NCBI GenBank assembly: GCA_009760855.2
Contig: WPIO01000058.1
Span: 2,470,001-2,534,000, forward strand
Direction: 5' to 3'
DNA length: 64,000 nt
Source of the DNA: Cristatella mucedo
Taxonomy: Eukaryota > Bryozoa > Phylactolaemata > Cristatellidae
Shown here: one piece after another, positions 1 through 12,040 of the stretch
Numbering within the stretch: the first letter of the stretch is position 1
Layout: every line of letters begins with the position of its first letter
Notes under the pieces: model-generated
The model's input: only the letters and a program-made list of their open reading frames with translations
What the model was told of the DNA's origin: nothing
The model's database searches: none
Translations under genes and position numbers: made by a program

Positions 1-488
1 ACGTTTATTGAACCGGGTGGCTCTGCCGGGAGAAACTACTTCATCCGTACGCCAATTAATAGTTCCTTCTTCCTGTCTGGTGATATGAATTGTGCTGGAA
101 TAGGCCTTAAGAGAGGAAAGTCAAAAACATGTTTATAAAATATATCTAAATATTGAATGTCTGTTTATGGTACCTTTCGAAACACAAATATGTTAGTAAT
201 TGAATAAAAAATTCTGACGACTTCAGCATAAAAGAAAATATAGTTGTGCAAGTCACGTCAAATCGGGATGAAAAGCGAAATCAACATATCTAAAAATAGC
301 CGTTTGTCGAGGTGCATGCCTGTAGCTTTTAAAAAGCTTGCTTTTCAGTATGGCTCTGTACCTTGTAAATTTCATAATTCGGCCAACACCACGTATCGAA
401 GTTAAATTTGAATGCGACATAAGCTCTGTCTGTTCAACACGTCACACAACGAAAACAACCCTTCAACAATCCCAACAGCTGCATGGAG
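1..488. other. AT-rich DNA with no recognised gene
   Basis: No exon, RNA gene or known repeat could be identified here. Open frames in this stretch are short, overlapping and start at non-ATG codons. Confidence 0.4.
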
Positions 489-665
489 TAACGATAGCTT
501 GCTTACACTCAATGGAGAGGAGGGTCTTTACCATGACAGGTATTCTCAGAGGAAATTATATGGGAGAAGCAGAGCTGCAGCAGCTGACACACATCGCAGC
601 AACTTGATTTTCATGTGGGAGGGCCACAACACCGCGGGTATTCTTTTCCAGCACGGACAGGAGAA
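489..665 (+). repeat. dispersed repeat, copy 1
   Basis: This segment matches 1532-1715 in direct orientation over most of its length. Shared landmarks include GAGGAGGGTC, CTCAGAGGAAAT, AGCAGAGCTGCAGCAGC and GTGGGAGGGCCACA. I do not recognise the family. Open frames crossing it are not conserved between the two copies, so I treat it as a non-coding repeat. Confidence 0.6.
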
Positions 666-1531
666 CATGCGATCAAAATATCAGGCCTTAGTTGTCAAAT
701 AAGTAATCAGCTCAGATCCTAGCCAACATCAAAGGCTGCTTGGTCCATAGGGGAGTAGGTTGAGCCTCAGCACCAATGTGCTGCTCAGAATGAGGACTCG
801 CTACTGGCAGTCTTGACGATCCAATTAGACAGAGTTGGGCTCCACAGCAGCAACTGGCTCGGACACCTGCGAGGGTAGCAGGTTCACCATTTACGCAGGT
901 TAGGAGATCGGAAGAGGCGTAAGCTGCCATAAAAGCAGCAGGAGCCGAGAAGAGCCAGGGTCGCCTGTGATCAGTGAGACTATCAGTTTAACGTCCCCAG
1001 CTGTACTCAAGTAGGAGGCAAGAAGAACCAAGCCTCCCGACAAGGAGCGAACTTACAGGCGACCCTGTCCGTGGCAGATTTCTTCCGAAAATCAAAGTCC
1101 TTGCGAACATCGTATACGGAAACCGATAGAGATGCGACCTGGTTAAAGCTAATCTCACTGTTGCTTGACTGTAGGGGGCAGGAAATTACGTGCCGATGGA
1201 CATCTAAAGGCATATCGCTTCGAGGTTCTGGGCCTCCCGATCCAACAGCAGCGTTAGCAAAGCTGGTAGCTAGTAACCAGCATGTTAGTTAAGATCGTGC
1301 ACACACACACCTATTATTGCTTCGTCATCGTAGTTCAAATGCACCCCTAGATGTTACTGTTGTTGCTAAGATTCGTGAATGATGCATTAACACGGGAAAA
1401 GTATCCCGGGGAGCCACCGCTGACGGTTCAGCCATTTCAGATGTAGCAATGTGAGAACCCCCCTGGGACTGGCTTGAGAATGAGGTGAGCTCAGCAACCG
1501 TAGCATGCTGCAATCCCGGCGTCTGCTTCCA

Positions 1532-1715
1532 GCAACGATCGCTTGGTTACAATCGATTTAGAGGAGGGTCAATACCACGACAGTCACTCTCAGAGGAAAT
1601 GATGTGAGAGGAGCAGAGCTGCAGCAGCCAGCACACATATCGAAGCCACTTCATTCTCGTGTGGGAGGGCCACAGCACACGGTATCCTTTCGAGCACCTT
1701 TGGCCGGACAGGGAG
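1532..1715 (+). repeat. dispersed repeat, copy 2
   Basis: Second copy of the repeat at 489-665, diverged by substitutions and small indels. The two copies lie about 1 kb apart, so they may be a local duplication or two insertions of one short element. Confidence 0.6.
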
Positions 1716-2860
1716 CGGGTGGAAAGAGCTGCCTTCTTAGCTGACAGGCAGGTGGTGGGTGCGAAAGGTGATTGCTGACCTAATAATGCAATGAGAGACT
1801 AGATGATGGTTACAGTGGAGAGTGAACTAAGGGGGAAACTAAAGGGGGAACTGCCTTCCAGGGCAAAGGGTGTGCGGCAGCTACCGTCATTGAGGGTGTG
1901 GTGAGTGGCATAAAACGAAATTAAGATTAACTCATTTAGCAGCCTCGTTTAAATAGAGGCAAAAGAGCATCAGTTGCAGTCACTCTGGCTATCGGTGGGA
2001 AATAAGGGATTGCCTGCAGCCAGACTTTAACTGGTGACATGGGTCCTAAAGTGCTAGTGCAGTTTACTATGTGTTCTGTTCAGTGAAACTTATGGGAAGA
2101 AGTGCGCCCATAGCATATGCTGCTGATGGTGAAATGATGCTTCGGTAGTCTCTTCGTTTGCTTGGGCCATTAACACATCAAGCCAACGAGTCCATGTCAG
2201 GATCCTGGTTTGTCTTTTTATAAAATTAATTACTTCCATGACAGTTTCAGCAATAATTGCCGAGTGAAAAAATTTGCTGCAGCCTAAGGCTCAATAAATG
2301 TAAATTAATATCATTAAAGTATACAGTGCCCCAAGTGAAATTAATATTTGTTCAGGCTTTTGCATTAACATTTGCCACACGGCTCGACCCCGTGGCCTCG
2401 GCCATCAACTACATTAATCTAGACAGTAGTCGAGGCAAGCACTTTCATAAAGAAAACCAGGAAGCTAGCCACCATGTACATTGTGAAAAAAATAATAGAC
2501 ATGGACTTTAATAACACAGCAACAAACTGCAGGCAGCTCTGCAGTTCACCACACTCCACGGGACTGGGCAGCAGTGTGCAGTGTGAGCAAGGAGTGGCTG
2601 AAGGAGCAAAGACTGCTTAGTGGGGGGGGGGTGGAGCAACTAGGGCCACCCACACATCAAGCTTTGCCAAGGTGAGTAAATGGCGACACGGGCAATGACG
2701 TCAAGAGCCGGGCAGCAGTGCTAGCTTGGTTGCTTTCCTCCAGTCCATTGTTTCTCTGTTGCTTGGCAAAATGGGTGTGAGCAAGCTAAAGGCAGAGCTG
2801 ATTCCATAGACTAGATTATGTAGTGCAAGAAGAGCCTTACCGGCTATCGCCACAGCTGGA
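1716..2860. other. no gene recognised
   Basis: No exon with supported splice sites and no recognisable protein homology. A G run is seen near 2620. Confidence 0.35.
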
Positions 2861-2864
2861 ATTA

Positions 2865-2930
2865 AACGGAAGGACCCGAACCCGAGACCCGGGTCGTGAA
2901 GAGCGAGTGCCTTACGCCTAGGCCAAGACC
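2865..2930 (-). repeat. tRNA-like SINE head
   Basis: Read on the minus strand this has an A-box-like TGGCCTAGGCGTAAGG followed about 30 bases later by a B-box-like GGTTCGGGTCC, the internal RNA polymerase III promoter arrangement of tRNA-derived SINEs. No acceptor stem closes, so it is not a tRNA gene. Confidence 0.55.
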
Positions 2931-3269
2931 CTCAGGATGTTAGCTAGCAGAGCAGTGGATCAAGTTTGCTGCCAGCTGCTAATCAACCGGTCTAGAAGCC
3001 CCTTCGCTCTGGAAATGCCAGTCTTATCCAGACTCTTGTATTCCACTGGTGGACTGTTCTGTAGACTTGACTCTTTAGGCTAGAGGGTTTCGTCGCCTTC
3101 ACCAGACGCCGCCGTCTCGGCTCGACCACAGTCCCAGCTTGTTGACCTTCAACCGAGCTTTGGTTCAAGACCCTCCTTCCAGCTCCCCCAACCCCGAAAT
3201 CGACCAACTGGCCTTCAAGATCTCAGTGGGCAGCCAGTGGCAAGCTGAGACTGCGAGTCTTTGCAGCGG

Positions 3270-3425
3270 CTCCATGCAGCACCTTCGACCACATCAGAGT
3301 ACTGATGTGAACCAACAAAGATCATCCAAGAATCTACTGAAGTATTGGGAACCTCAGGGCTCTGTACTCAGTCCAGTACTTTCTTACAGTTTATGCTCTC
3401 TCTCTCTCTCTTTTTCCTTCTTCTC

Positions 3426-3473
<48 letters not shown>

Positions 3474-4600
3474 CGATTTGATTGCCAGGCACAACCTAGG
3501 CCTTCACTTCCATGAAGATGACACTCAGTTGTATGTTTGCTTCCACCTCTACCAGCCCTCGAGCACGTGAGGAGGTCTATTAACTTCCTTGCAGCATGTA
3601 TTGATGACATCCGCACATAGATGGCCACAGGCTTTCTTGATTTGAATGATGATTAAACCATCTTAATAGTTATGGGCAAACCAAGTGTGATTAGTTGGAA
3701 AGCCCAGAGCTCAAAATTTGCTCTGACAGCATATCTTCTGTTGAATCTGCATAAAATCTAGGTGTCCTGTTCCAAAGTGACCTTTCATTGGGCGACCGCA
3801 TAAGCTCTACAGTCAAGTTTGCCTATGTTCGGCTACATAACATTGATAAAATTCCGGCTTATTTAGACAGGGATACCACATCTTAATTGGTCAATACATT
3901 TGTCAATGCATTCTGTCTCAACTTTTGTAACTCACTCCTTGATGGTATACCAGCTTGTGCAATCAGGCACTTACAGCTGGTGCAATACACTGCGGCTAGG
4001 CTTGTCTGTCGTGGGCGTCTCAGTTGCCACATTACACCACTTCTCGTTGACCTGCACAGGCTACAAGTCAAGCAATCCACTTCAAGGTTCTCACACTCAC
4101 TTTTAGGTCTTTTCTTTCTTTGGCTCCAGCCTACCTTTAGGATCTACTCCACCACCACTCAAAGTGTAGTACCACATGCATTTCTGAATCAAATCGTTTA
4201 TCTCGTACAAACCTCAAATCCTTTACAGACCGTACATTTAGTTTATATGCTCCCAAAACCTGGAACTCACTTACAACTGGTGGTGCGACATCTCCTAGCT
4301 TGACGATATGTAAAAAGAAGCTAAAAATGCTTCTATTTATCACAGCCTTTAGTGGGTTCATATGATTTGTCTTTTGCATGCTCATGCATGCTGACACTGT
4401 GCACGCTGCTCCTACTCATTTATGCATATTGACTTTGTGCGTGTCACCTCTAACCATGTTATGCTTGCTGACATTGAGCATGCTTCCTTTAAACATTCGA
4501 TCACTCTTCTCTTACAGCATATCTAAAGTCCATAGAAACAGATTATGTTCTCTGAGGGTGCTCTAAAACTGTACTATTACAGTTACTATTAAATAACCCC
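3270..4600 (+). pseudogene. LINE A (CR1/L2-like) reverse transcriptase fragment, copy a
   Basis: Decayed 3' half of a non-LTR retrotransposon. Recognisable are the stretch before the catalytic box (GNPQGSVLSPV-like), a degraded copy of the YADDTQLY catalytic motif now read as HEDDTQLYV, and the carboxy-terminal region. The tail resembles AAGCACCTAGAAAGAGATT. Multiple frameshifts and stops rule out activity. A CT microsatellite of about 80 bases has replaced the codons between the SVLxPVL box and ADVIA. Confidence 0.85.
3390..3472 (+). repeat. (CT)n microsatellite inside LINE copy a
   Basis: Nearly pure CT repeats with a TTTTTCCTTCTTCTC interruption near the start. It sits at the LINE position that reads CTCCCTCTTGC in intact copies, so it probably grew from that pyrimidine-rich codon run. 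Confidence 0.95.
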
Positions 4601-5230
4601 ATACATTTATTGATGGGCTGGTAATTTTGATTTATAAAACTTCTTTCACAGCTTAAATTTTGATCACCATCTAGGAAATTAGCAAAATTATCAAAAACGT
4701 TGACCTAAGAGCATGTAAGAGCATCATGAAAATCAGCCGATGCTGATTGGTTTTTCAAAAAGTTGGATGATGTGATATAGCTCACGGTACAATGTAGACA
4801 GAAGTTGATGGAGCTGGTCAGAGAAAATTTGACCTCATGAAAGTGTCAACAACTCGTCAAGTTAACAGGGCAATAAATTGCCCTCTCCTCCTTAATTTTT
4901 AAGTTTAGATGCATTAACGATAAGAAATATTAAGCACACCGTCGTGTACAAAAGTTTAACGTCTTGTATAAGTAAACCTAGGTTATTCATGCGTGTGCTT
5001 GTGGAGATGTGCCTACATATGTGATACTTTGTCAATCATTAGTCTTGTCTCCTTGGTTAAGCAGTAAAAATATCAGAATTATGCCGTAAATAGTTAGTAG
5101 CTGGAGTGCTTTACACTTTTACCGTAAACGGGTTTCGGGCTTAGGGTCTATGAATATGGCTGGTATTCTGATCGTCAGTCAGCTACTCATCAAAGTTATA
5201 CCAGCATGACCAACCACGTTTGCATCAAAT
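4601..5230. other. AT-rich DNA, nothing recognised
   Basis: No open frame with recognisable homology and no repeat that I can match elsewhere in the window. Confidence 0.35.
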
Positions 5231-5239
5231 CATGTACTC

Positions 5240-5360
5240 GTAATGGCTCGCTAGGTAAGGCGGTGGCTTTTCATGACCTCGGTCCCGAGGTCGTGGGTTC
5301 GAATCCTGCGGTGGGCGATCCCCGAGGTCGTGGGTTCGAATCCTGCGGTGGGCGATCCTT
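5240..5360 (+). repeat. tRNA-derived SINE with duplicated B box
   Basis: An A-box-like TGGCTCGCTAGGTAAGG is followed by the B box GGTTCGAATCC. The segment CCCGAGGTCGTGGGTTCGAA and its continuation to GGGCGATCC is present twice in tandem with a 37-base period, starting at 5284 and 5321. This gives two identical B boxes downstream of one A box. Confidence 0.75.
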
Positions 5361-5534
5361 TATCGCCACTGCAAGCGGGGGGGGGGAGTGATAGCCGTCA
5401 AGGCTCTCCTGTCGCTATACAAAAAAGAGGCTGTAAAGTCAGCGAGAATTTTTTACCCTTTGCTCATCCCTCCTTTGTCCGAGGAAGCCGGTGCCGGCAC
5501 GACCACCATTCGACAGGCTGGTTAGCACATGTGA

Positions 5535-5597
5535 GAGAGAGAGTGTGTGTGTGTGTGTGTGCGTGCGTGCGTGCGTGTGTGTGTGTGTGTGTGTGTT
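5535..5597 (+). repeat. (GT)n microsatellite
   Basis: Alternating GT with an internal GTGC block. The purine-pyrimidine alternation could form Z-DNA; otherwise unremarkable. Confidence 0.95.
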
Positions 5598-6094
5598 CCT
5601 TTGGTACGAGAGCAAACGACTGTGTGGCAACTGTCGAATCATCTGGAAGAGCAGCTAAACGTGTGATTCGGCTTCGCTCATCTCATCGATAGTTGCTTCC
5701 AGCAGCACAAGTAGGTGCAAGCCATTAATAAGCCAGAGAATGCCTGCTTGACTAAACTTAAGCTCTGCTAATTAAAGCCCTAAAGTCCGTCCGTCCTTCC
5801 CTCCGTCACGCGGCAAGATGGCGACCAGTATTTCCGGGAGTGATATGTAATAGACGTGTAATTCTACTATGACTCAGCGAAGCGACTCCACAGGCAGTGA
5901 GCTCTAGTAATTATTATAATAGCGCATTTGTGCTGTAACCTCATGGACCCTTGTCACTTTCGATGCGATTTGTGAATGCAATACATGAAGCTGTTATACT
6001 TATCCCATACTACCTTCTGGGCTTATGCCTTATGCTGCTTTTTCTGGGCATGTCATGCAGTGCCTTCTGTCCACAAAAATAAAAAAATCACATT

Positions 6095-7470
6095 TGCATT
6101 GTTCTCCAAGAAAACAAAGACTCTTTCAAGGAAACTTTAGATATGCTGTATTGGAAGCATGCCCATTGCTTAGCGATAACTGTCTGCAATGCACAAGCAC
6201 ACAAAGGACAGTTCACACAGAACCAGCAAATGCTGTAAAGAAAAGAACTTTCTATAGCTTTCTTTTCAAATGTCGTCATGTCAGGAGACGTCGTGTTGTC
6301 AGTCGGGATTGAGTTCCAGACTTTAGGAGCATGCGAACTTAAGGATTTGGGGTTGGTTTGGTGTACAGGGAAATGACTTGAAGCAGAAGAGCGATTGGTA
6401 CGATGCATGGTTTTATTGGGAAGTACCACAGATAAGCAGGCCTGATTGAGAGATTGAAGAGACCTAAAGGTTTTAAAAAAAACCTTGACATCGCTCGAAG
6501 GATAGCCAGTGCATGCTAGTGAGACGCTGTGTAACGTCATTACACTTGCGATGCTCGCGACAGGCACCAAGCTGCTGGAGGAGGGGGTTCTTCACCAACT
6601 GTAAGCGGTTTATGGAACGGGCTGGAAGACCTGCGAGTAGTGAGTAAAAAGAGAGTTGTCTTAAATGCTTAGAGCCGCTCCACGTCTATGTGGGCTATAA
6701 TGTTTTTGATTGCCGAGCTGGTTTGGCCTGGTGGGTAATGTGCTCGATCCGACCAAGGTTCGGCCTAGATCGTGGTCTTGAGCCCGTGGCATATATGAAG
6801 CGTCGGAATATATATTAGGTGCTCTTAGAGCGCTATGCAAATGATTAATATTTTTCTATTTTATTATTGCAGGTTCTATCGGCTTTGTGGTAACCGAACT
6901 CATTTTTAGGCTTACATTTTCTAATATCTGCGAAACGCTGCGTTTTCCCTAAGAGCTAAGTAGGTTTGATCATCATTCAGTTTGTGAAAGCTTGCTCCAT
7001 CCAGGTACGAATGTAAGCATTACATGTTTCCGAAGATTTGAGATAGTTTGATGTGCCGGAAACCAGATAGAGATTAAAGCACTGCTAGTGGTCTCAGTTA
7101 TCTCTATAAAAACGATAGTCTATATTGCGTTTGAGGAATACCTTGGCATGAACGAAAGCATACACTTTGAAAGAAGTGGACCAATTACAGAACCATAGGG
7201 TACCCGATATTTTAGAGGCACCTCGGATGACTGTTGCCCGTTGACATAGTCGTTATACTGCTGACTCTGTAGAGTGAAAAGCTCTTAAACCTGATTGCGT
7301 ATTGCTAAGTTTGAAGTTTTTGTGGAGGAGCTTAGCTGGTCTGCTACTATTTGTTCCAGCGTCTTTAATTGGAGATGCAGTCAAGAGGCAGAGAAGAAGT
7401 TGCTGAATTTTAGTAGTCATGTTTTGACTTCCTACAGAGCGGCCTAGCAAGCTCACAGCCATATTCTCAA
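6095..7470 (-). pseudogene. LINE A fragment, split by a SINE
   Basis: On the minus strand 6950-7290 corresponds to the reverse transcriptase core region and 6095-6660 to the carboxy-terminal part (motifs resembling LACTGYPSSD and HAPKVWNSIPT). The two parts are separated by a SINE at about 6690-6870. The copy is heavily diverged with many stops. Confidence 0.7.
6695..6870 (+). repeat. SINE nested in LINE A
   Basis: A tRNA-like head (CTGGTTTGGCCTGGTGGGTA) is followed by GAAGCG and a tail resembling GATATTAAGTTCTCTTAGAG, then an AT-rich end. Head and tail match the copies near 8530 and 16000. It is inserted inside the diverged LINE copy, so it is younger than that LINE. Confidence 0.65.
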
Positions 7471-7659
7471 CCGCATTTACATAGTTTTCTGCCTCGCGCG
7501 ACGTAGTTTGTTAAATGCCGCTGTTCCTTTAGTTCCGACAGTTTCTTCGGGAGTCCACGATCCTCAACGATTTTCTTTAGCTGTGGTTCCACAAAGACAG
7601 CTGCCTGCAGTTGCCTGCTGCCTAGGCAAGAGCTTTCTTAAGTACTCAAAGACTCCCTC

Positions 7660-8400
7660 GGCGGCGGATTGAGGTGGATTGAGGCGGTATGGGTCCGGGC
7701 CGGCAGTCGATTGCAATACATTGCATGAGAACGCTTACTCACAATAGAGAAAAATTGTGTAAGTGCACTTTGAATTGAGTCTAGTGTTATATACAACGTA
7801 AATTAGAGCTTCACGTTCGCGAACTTGGACGATATTCAGTGGAATAAAGCGGATTTCGGTACTTTCCCAGTTCATTTCGGGCGATTGACGTGCATTGCCC
7901 AATTGAAGTGGATGCGCACTAAACACATTGCGCTTTAATATGCAGTAAAAAACTGGAGCTCAGTGCAATCGAGTTCTAGTCGTTTTGCGGGGGGGGGGTG
8001 CGGTGGGTTGGAGTGGATTGCGGTATTGGCCCGGTCTATTGCCGTCGATTGCAGCGCATTGCACGAGAACGGTATGCCCATGCAAGTGAAATTGTATGAG
8101 TTCAACTGTCGCAGAGCGTACCGTCATATGCTATCACAAAAGAAGCTTTTAGAAGAGGATTTCTTTCCTTGAGCGGTGGGATGCAGTGGATTGCGGATTG
8201 GCCGGGGCCGCTGCAGTTTTATTTCAGTACGCTTCGTGAGAACGAGCGAGCGGAATCGCGCGAAATTAGCTGGGTACATTTAACATTTCATTTAATTTGA
8301 TATTCCGAACTCTTTTGAAGCTTTGCGCAGCTTACTTGCGGTGGATTTGAAGCAAACTAAATTGGATTTCGGTGGATTGCGGTACAGGCCTCCGTCGTTT
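7660..8400 (+). repeat. degenerate GGATTGCGGT-containing repeats
   Basis: Four blocks beginning near 7665, 7990, 8172 and 8337 share GGATTGCGGT or GGATTGAGGT, a GGCCCGG/GGCCGG core and GCATTGCACGAGAAC or CTTCGTGAGAAC. Spacing is irregular (165-325 bases). It looks like an old tandem or clustered repeat that has degenerated. Confidence 0.5.
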
Positions 8401-8524
8401 CGGCTCATTTGTGCTGAGCGTGCGTACACTGACGAGAAATTTGGTGGATGGATAAAATCCAAGGCGTACTTCAATATCCGCCTAAGTTTTGAGCTCAGCA
8501 ACGCCAATGTCCGGTCACACTTAG

Positions 8525-8660
8525 CCTAGAAGGTGCTCGCCCCAACCAAGGCTTGGCTGAGGTCGTAGGGTTGAGCCCCGAGGCATATTTGAAGCACCTG
8601 AATAGATATTAAGTTCTCTTGGGTCGCTATACAAATAAATTTTATTTATTTATTATAAAT
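8525..8660 (+). repeat. tRNA-derived SINE
   Basis: The segment AGGTGCTCGCCCCAACCAAG leads to a B-box-like GGGTTGAGCCCC, GAAGCACCTGAATAGATATT, AAGTTCTCTTGGGTCGCTAT and an AAATAAATTTTATTTATTTA tail. The 3' half is the same hairpin tail as LINE A. Confidence 0.7.
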
Positions 8661-9480
8661 AGTGTGGATTGCACTGAATAAGGATAATTCGTCAAACCCG
8701 AACCCTAAGGACAGTACCTCTCTAATGCGTTGCTGCAACACTGTCTTGTTAGAAGCACATCCGTCAGTGTGTTATGATTGAAATTCTGTATAAAACATTT
8801 GAATAATGCATATTATTTTGAAAATAACTGAGTTATTGTCTACTTAAATTGTTTGAAATGTATGACAGCCTCCTTTTCTCCGTAACCTACCATTAGAAAG
8901 TACAGCTGACAAATGTCAAGGTCGGCTATGCGCCGTCAGGATGTCGTACAGAGCCAGAGGTCGTGGCAAGAGGCATGAATTCAGAGCAACCGAATCAAAC
9001 TCCAATGAATGCTCAGCAGAAAGTCGAAGAGACTCATTCGAGCCGGTACGTGCACCTATGCTTTGAAAATTGTTTGTGCACACCGTCTCCTACCGGTCCT
9101 ATGAGCCAGCGTTGTGGCCCACCGGCGGCAGTATTTTAGCGTAGCTGGTTTCGTTATATGCTGCTTTGACAGTATGCATTGGCTTTATCACAATCCTTCG
9201 CTGAAACAGCACAGTAATTTGGGTCATTGCCTGCCTTCTGGTGATTCGGCAACATACCGTAGCCCAGAAGACCCAGGTCGGAACGGACTAGTGATGAATT
9301 GGTAGTAATGCAGATGGTGTGAGCTAGCTAGTCTTGAGCAAACTTCTTCCCTGTCAGTGCGCTCACCTCCGTACACTTAGGGACGATTCATATATATATA
9401 TACTGCTGTAAATCATGTCAAATCGGTTTTTGCGAAAGCCAAGTCCAGCTTCTATAAAAAAAAGCGTTGTCCAATCACAG
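8661..9480. other. no gene recognised
   Basis: No supported exon, RNA gene or matched repeat. A TATATATATATA run lies near 9390. Confidence 0.35.
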
Positions 9481-10370
9481 GCGGAAAATCCAAAAATACT
9501 GATCGTCAACCATCCATCTCCTTAACCGCTCTCAGTTTAGCACCTTTCCCACTAATCCTTATATTGATCTAGCAGATCGCTTCTCTAGATTCTTTTTCAG
9601 TAAGATATATAAGATCAGAAGATTACAGCTCTAAGGTAACACCATCCCCACTGGACCCCTCTCCCCCAGTACCAACCCTAGTGGACTCCTCTTTAGTTCC
9701 TTGCAGCACCTCAATGTCTGCACTTAAGCCTGCTGCTAATGACCTTATCTTGAAGTTCATCTCCCAGTCCACGAAGACTGCTAGCCCTCTAGACCCTATA
9801 TCCACGGTTCTCCTTGTAAAATGCATAGAGCTGCTGCTGCCATGCACAACTAACATAATAAATATCCCCTTTGCCTCAGATCTTGTCCCTCCGCCTTTCA
9901 AAACTGTTGTTAGACCACTAATTAAGAAAGCAGCGTTAGACCCGGAGAACTTAAGCAGCTTCCGTCTAGTTTCCCTACTGCCGTTCCTATAAAAGAAACC
10001 GGAATGATTTAAAAAAACAGCCAAACTCGTATATTACAACTTCAAACTTAGCAAGTCCAGTCAGGTTTTAGAGCTAACCGTAGAGTCCGCATTTCGCTTT
10101 GGGTACCTTTATGGGAATTCAGAATTAAATCAAGAGCCTCTATCTGTTCGCTTGATCTTTTTTGCAATAGTTGATATTATTGATCACCAAGTCCTTCTCG
10201 AGCACCTCCCATCTCGCCTTGGCATCACTAGCACTGCATTTCAATAGTTTAGGTCCTATCTCCTTGGGACACTCAAGAGCTTGGATGTCAATGGAAACAA
10301 TCGCTCGAGGAGCCTCTAATGTATGGGTTATTCGAGGGCTTTGTGCTTGGTCTGCTTCTCTTCACAATGT

Positions 10371-10434
<64 letters not shown>

Positions 10435-10745
10435 CGATGTAATTGCAAGGACACTCGAGGCATTTATTTCTATGGCAGCAACACAGAGCTGTACCTATGC
10501 TTAAATCTCTCCCAACCTTCCAGCACGTCAAACTCACTCTTAATTCCATTGCTGAATGTATTGCTGACATTTACTTTTGGATGGCAGCAAACTTTCTCAA
10601 ATTTGATCACGATGAAACCAACTCACTAGTCGTGTGCAAACCTTGCAGACTCAAAAATAGGAAAACCGATCCCTCAAAAGTGACTTTTCGCTTGCCGACC
10701 ATATTAGCTCAAAGTCGTCTGCCTACTTTCTATGTATGTACCGAT
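9480..10745 (+). pseudogene. LINE A reverse transcriptase fragment, copy b
   Basis: This copy reaches further 5' than the others. 9681-9992 encodes the early RT region (LDPISTVLL, then VVRPLIKKAALDPENLSSF), followed by frameshifts and the IIDHQVLLEHLPSRLGIT palm segment at about 10,180. A CT microsatellite again replaces the codons before ADVIA. The copy breaks off near ADHISS at 10,700. Confidence 0.85.
10373..10432 (+). repeat. (CT)n microsatellite inside LINE copy b
   Basis: Pure CT repeat of about 60 bases at exactly the same LINE codons as the CT tract in copy a (3390-3472). Confidence 0.95.
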
Positions 10746-10784
10746 TGTCAACTTCATTCATTTATGCACTGGTTTGTCCCTGTG

Positions 10785-10875
10785 ATTAAGGTGCTCGCTC
10801 TTCCCCCCCCCCCCCGACCAAGGGCTGGTCGAGGTCGCATGCTCGAGCCCGGTGGCATATGTAAAGTGCAGTTAG
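10785..10875 (+). repeat. SINE head fragment
   Basis: GGTGCTCGCTCTTCC, a run of C, GACCAAGGGCTGGTCGAGGT, a B-box-like GCTCGAGCCC and GGTGGCATATGTAAAGTGC match the head of the SINE at 8525 and its minus-strand copy near 16,050. Confidence 0.6.
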
Positions 10876-11038
10876 GTTCATTCCGTTGTTTGCATACTAA
10901 AGAGTTTGTTTGATAGCTACTCTGAGCATTATCTGTATTCACTGGTTAGCAAGATTTCCAACGATCAATCGTTCAGATTGTCAGATTCTGTGATGGCTTT
11001 GCCTTCTTCGCGTGCCTAGCTTATTCTGTCCTTTGCAG

Positions 11039-11194
11039 CCTGCAAAAGTTGCTGCCATTTCATCAGTGGCTCTCACTGGCTCCCCCTTGCCATCCGGAGC
11101 TCGCTCCTCTGACCAGTCGTACGAACGCAAGTCGGGTTTTGACGTGCCCAGAGACTCGACGAAGCCTCTGCCTTTCAAGGATGCTCGTTTTGTG
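11039..11194 (+). CDS. INO80C: INO80 complex subunit C-like, internal exon
   Basis: A 156-base open exon in phase 0, with acceptor CTTTGCAG before it and donor GTAAGC after it. Its last residues read KPLPFKDARFV, matching the conserved PLPFKDPxFV segment upstream of the YL1-C domain in INO80C (yeast Ies6). The rest is low-complexity Ser/Pro/Gly sequence, as expected for the variable amino-terminal part. The upstream coding exon with the start codon was not found. Family knowledge: the protein is a nuclear subunit of the INO80 chromatin remodeller that pairs with the actin-related subunit Arp5. Confidence 0.85.
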
Positions 11195-12040
11195 GTAAGC
11201 ACTAACCTTGTTTGCTCTGACATGCTGCTGTAATCCACACCCTTAGAATCGGCATGGCAACGAAGGGCTTGTGCTACTCGTTGATAAATTATCATAGTGT
11301 GTGCCGTCTCTGCCCCTGCTGTATCACCCGGTAGTACATATGACATATGCGTTTATGTTTAGCTCTAGGCAGTGATATTTTTGCCGTGAGGGTAGATAGT
11401 GTGGCGACAGGTTCTGCCATGAGAGCAGATGCTTCGGCCAAAAAGTCGTGGAAAAAACGAGGGGCGCTTTGCAACAAGTCTGGAGCATTCTTTGCTTTGC
11501 CTTTAGGTATTAGACTATGGAAGCTACAATACCTGCACTAGGGTGTCACTCTTAACAGTGCGTTGATGTAAGCAGGTACTCTGCATGATCAGTGAGTTAT
11601 TGAGTCAGTGAACGTTGATTTGAGTTTGGTGTTGGTTCTTGAAATTACTTGCAACTTTTTGCGATTTTTTGCTCAGGGGGTTGCATAGTAAATCTTGCAC
11701 AGTTTTTTGCTCATTTTGCTGGTAAATTAAAACTGACCAGTATCATGTTATAGTCTGACTTAACTGTACAAGGAAAGTTTTGAGCCCTTGATTTTATTCA
11801 ATGCAATGTATTTGCAGCTAGCTTGCTCGCAGAGCAAGCGCAAATACTTGAGTCTCTTCTTAAGAACCTGTCTCGTCTTGTACAAAAAAGAAAGCTATGC
11901 AGTTTTACCCCCTGTTCCCATGGGTGGCAAAATTGTTTCTGACGTCTGTCTACTGCACCGTGCACCAGCTCTTGTCTAGGGACCATTAGGATCAACAGTG
12001 GGAGGCATAGAAATCGATTGTGTGTGGCTTTTTTCACAGC
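11195..12040 (+). other. INO80C intron, no feature recognised
   Basis: Intronic sequence between the exons at 11,039 and 15,737. No coding or RNA feature recognised here. Confidence 0.5.

Noticed and set aside
5818-5853. ATG after a pyrimidine-rich, GC-rich stretch as a possible first exon of INO80C.
   Set aside because: The frame closes after nine codons, and neither nearby GT gives the phase 0 end needed to join the exon at 11,039.
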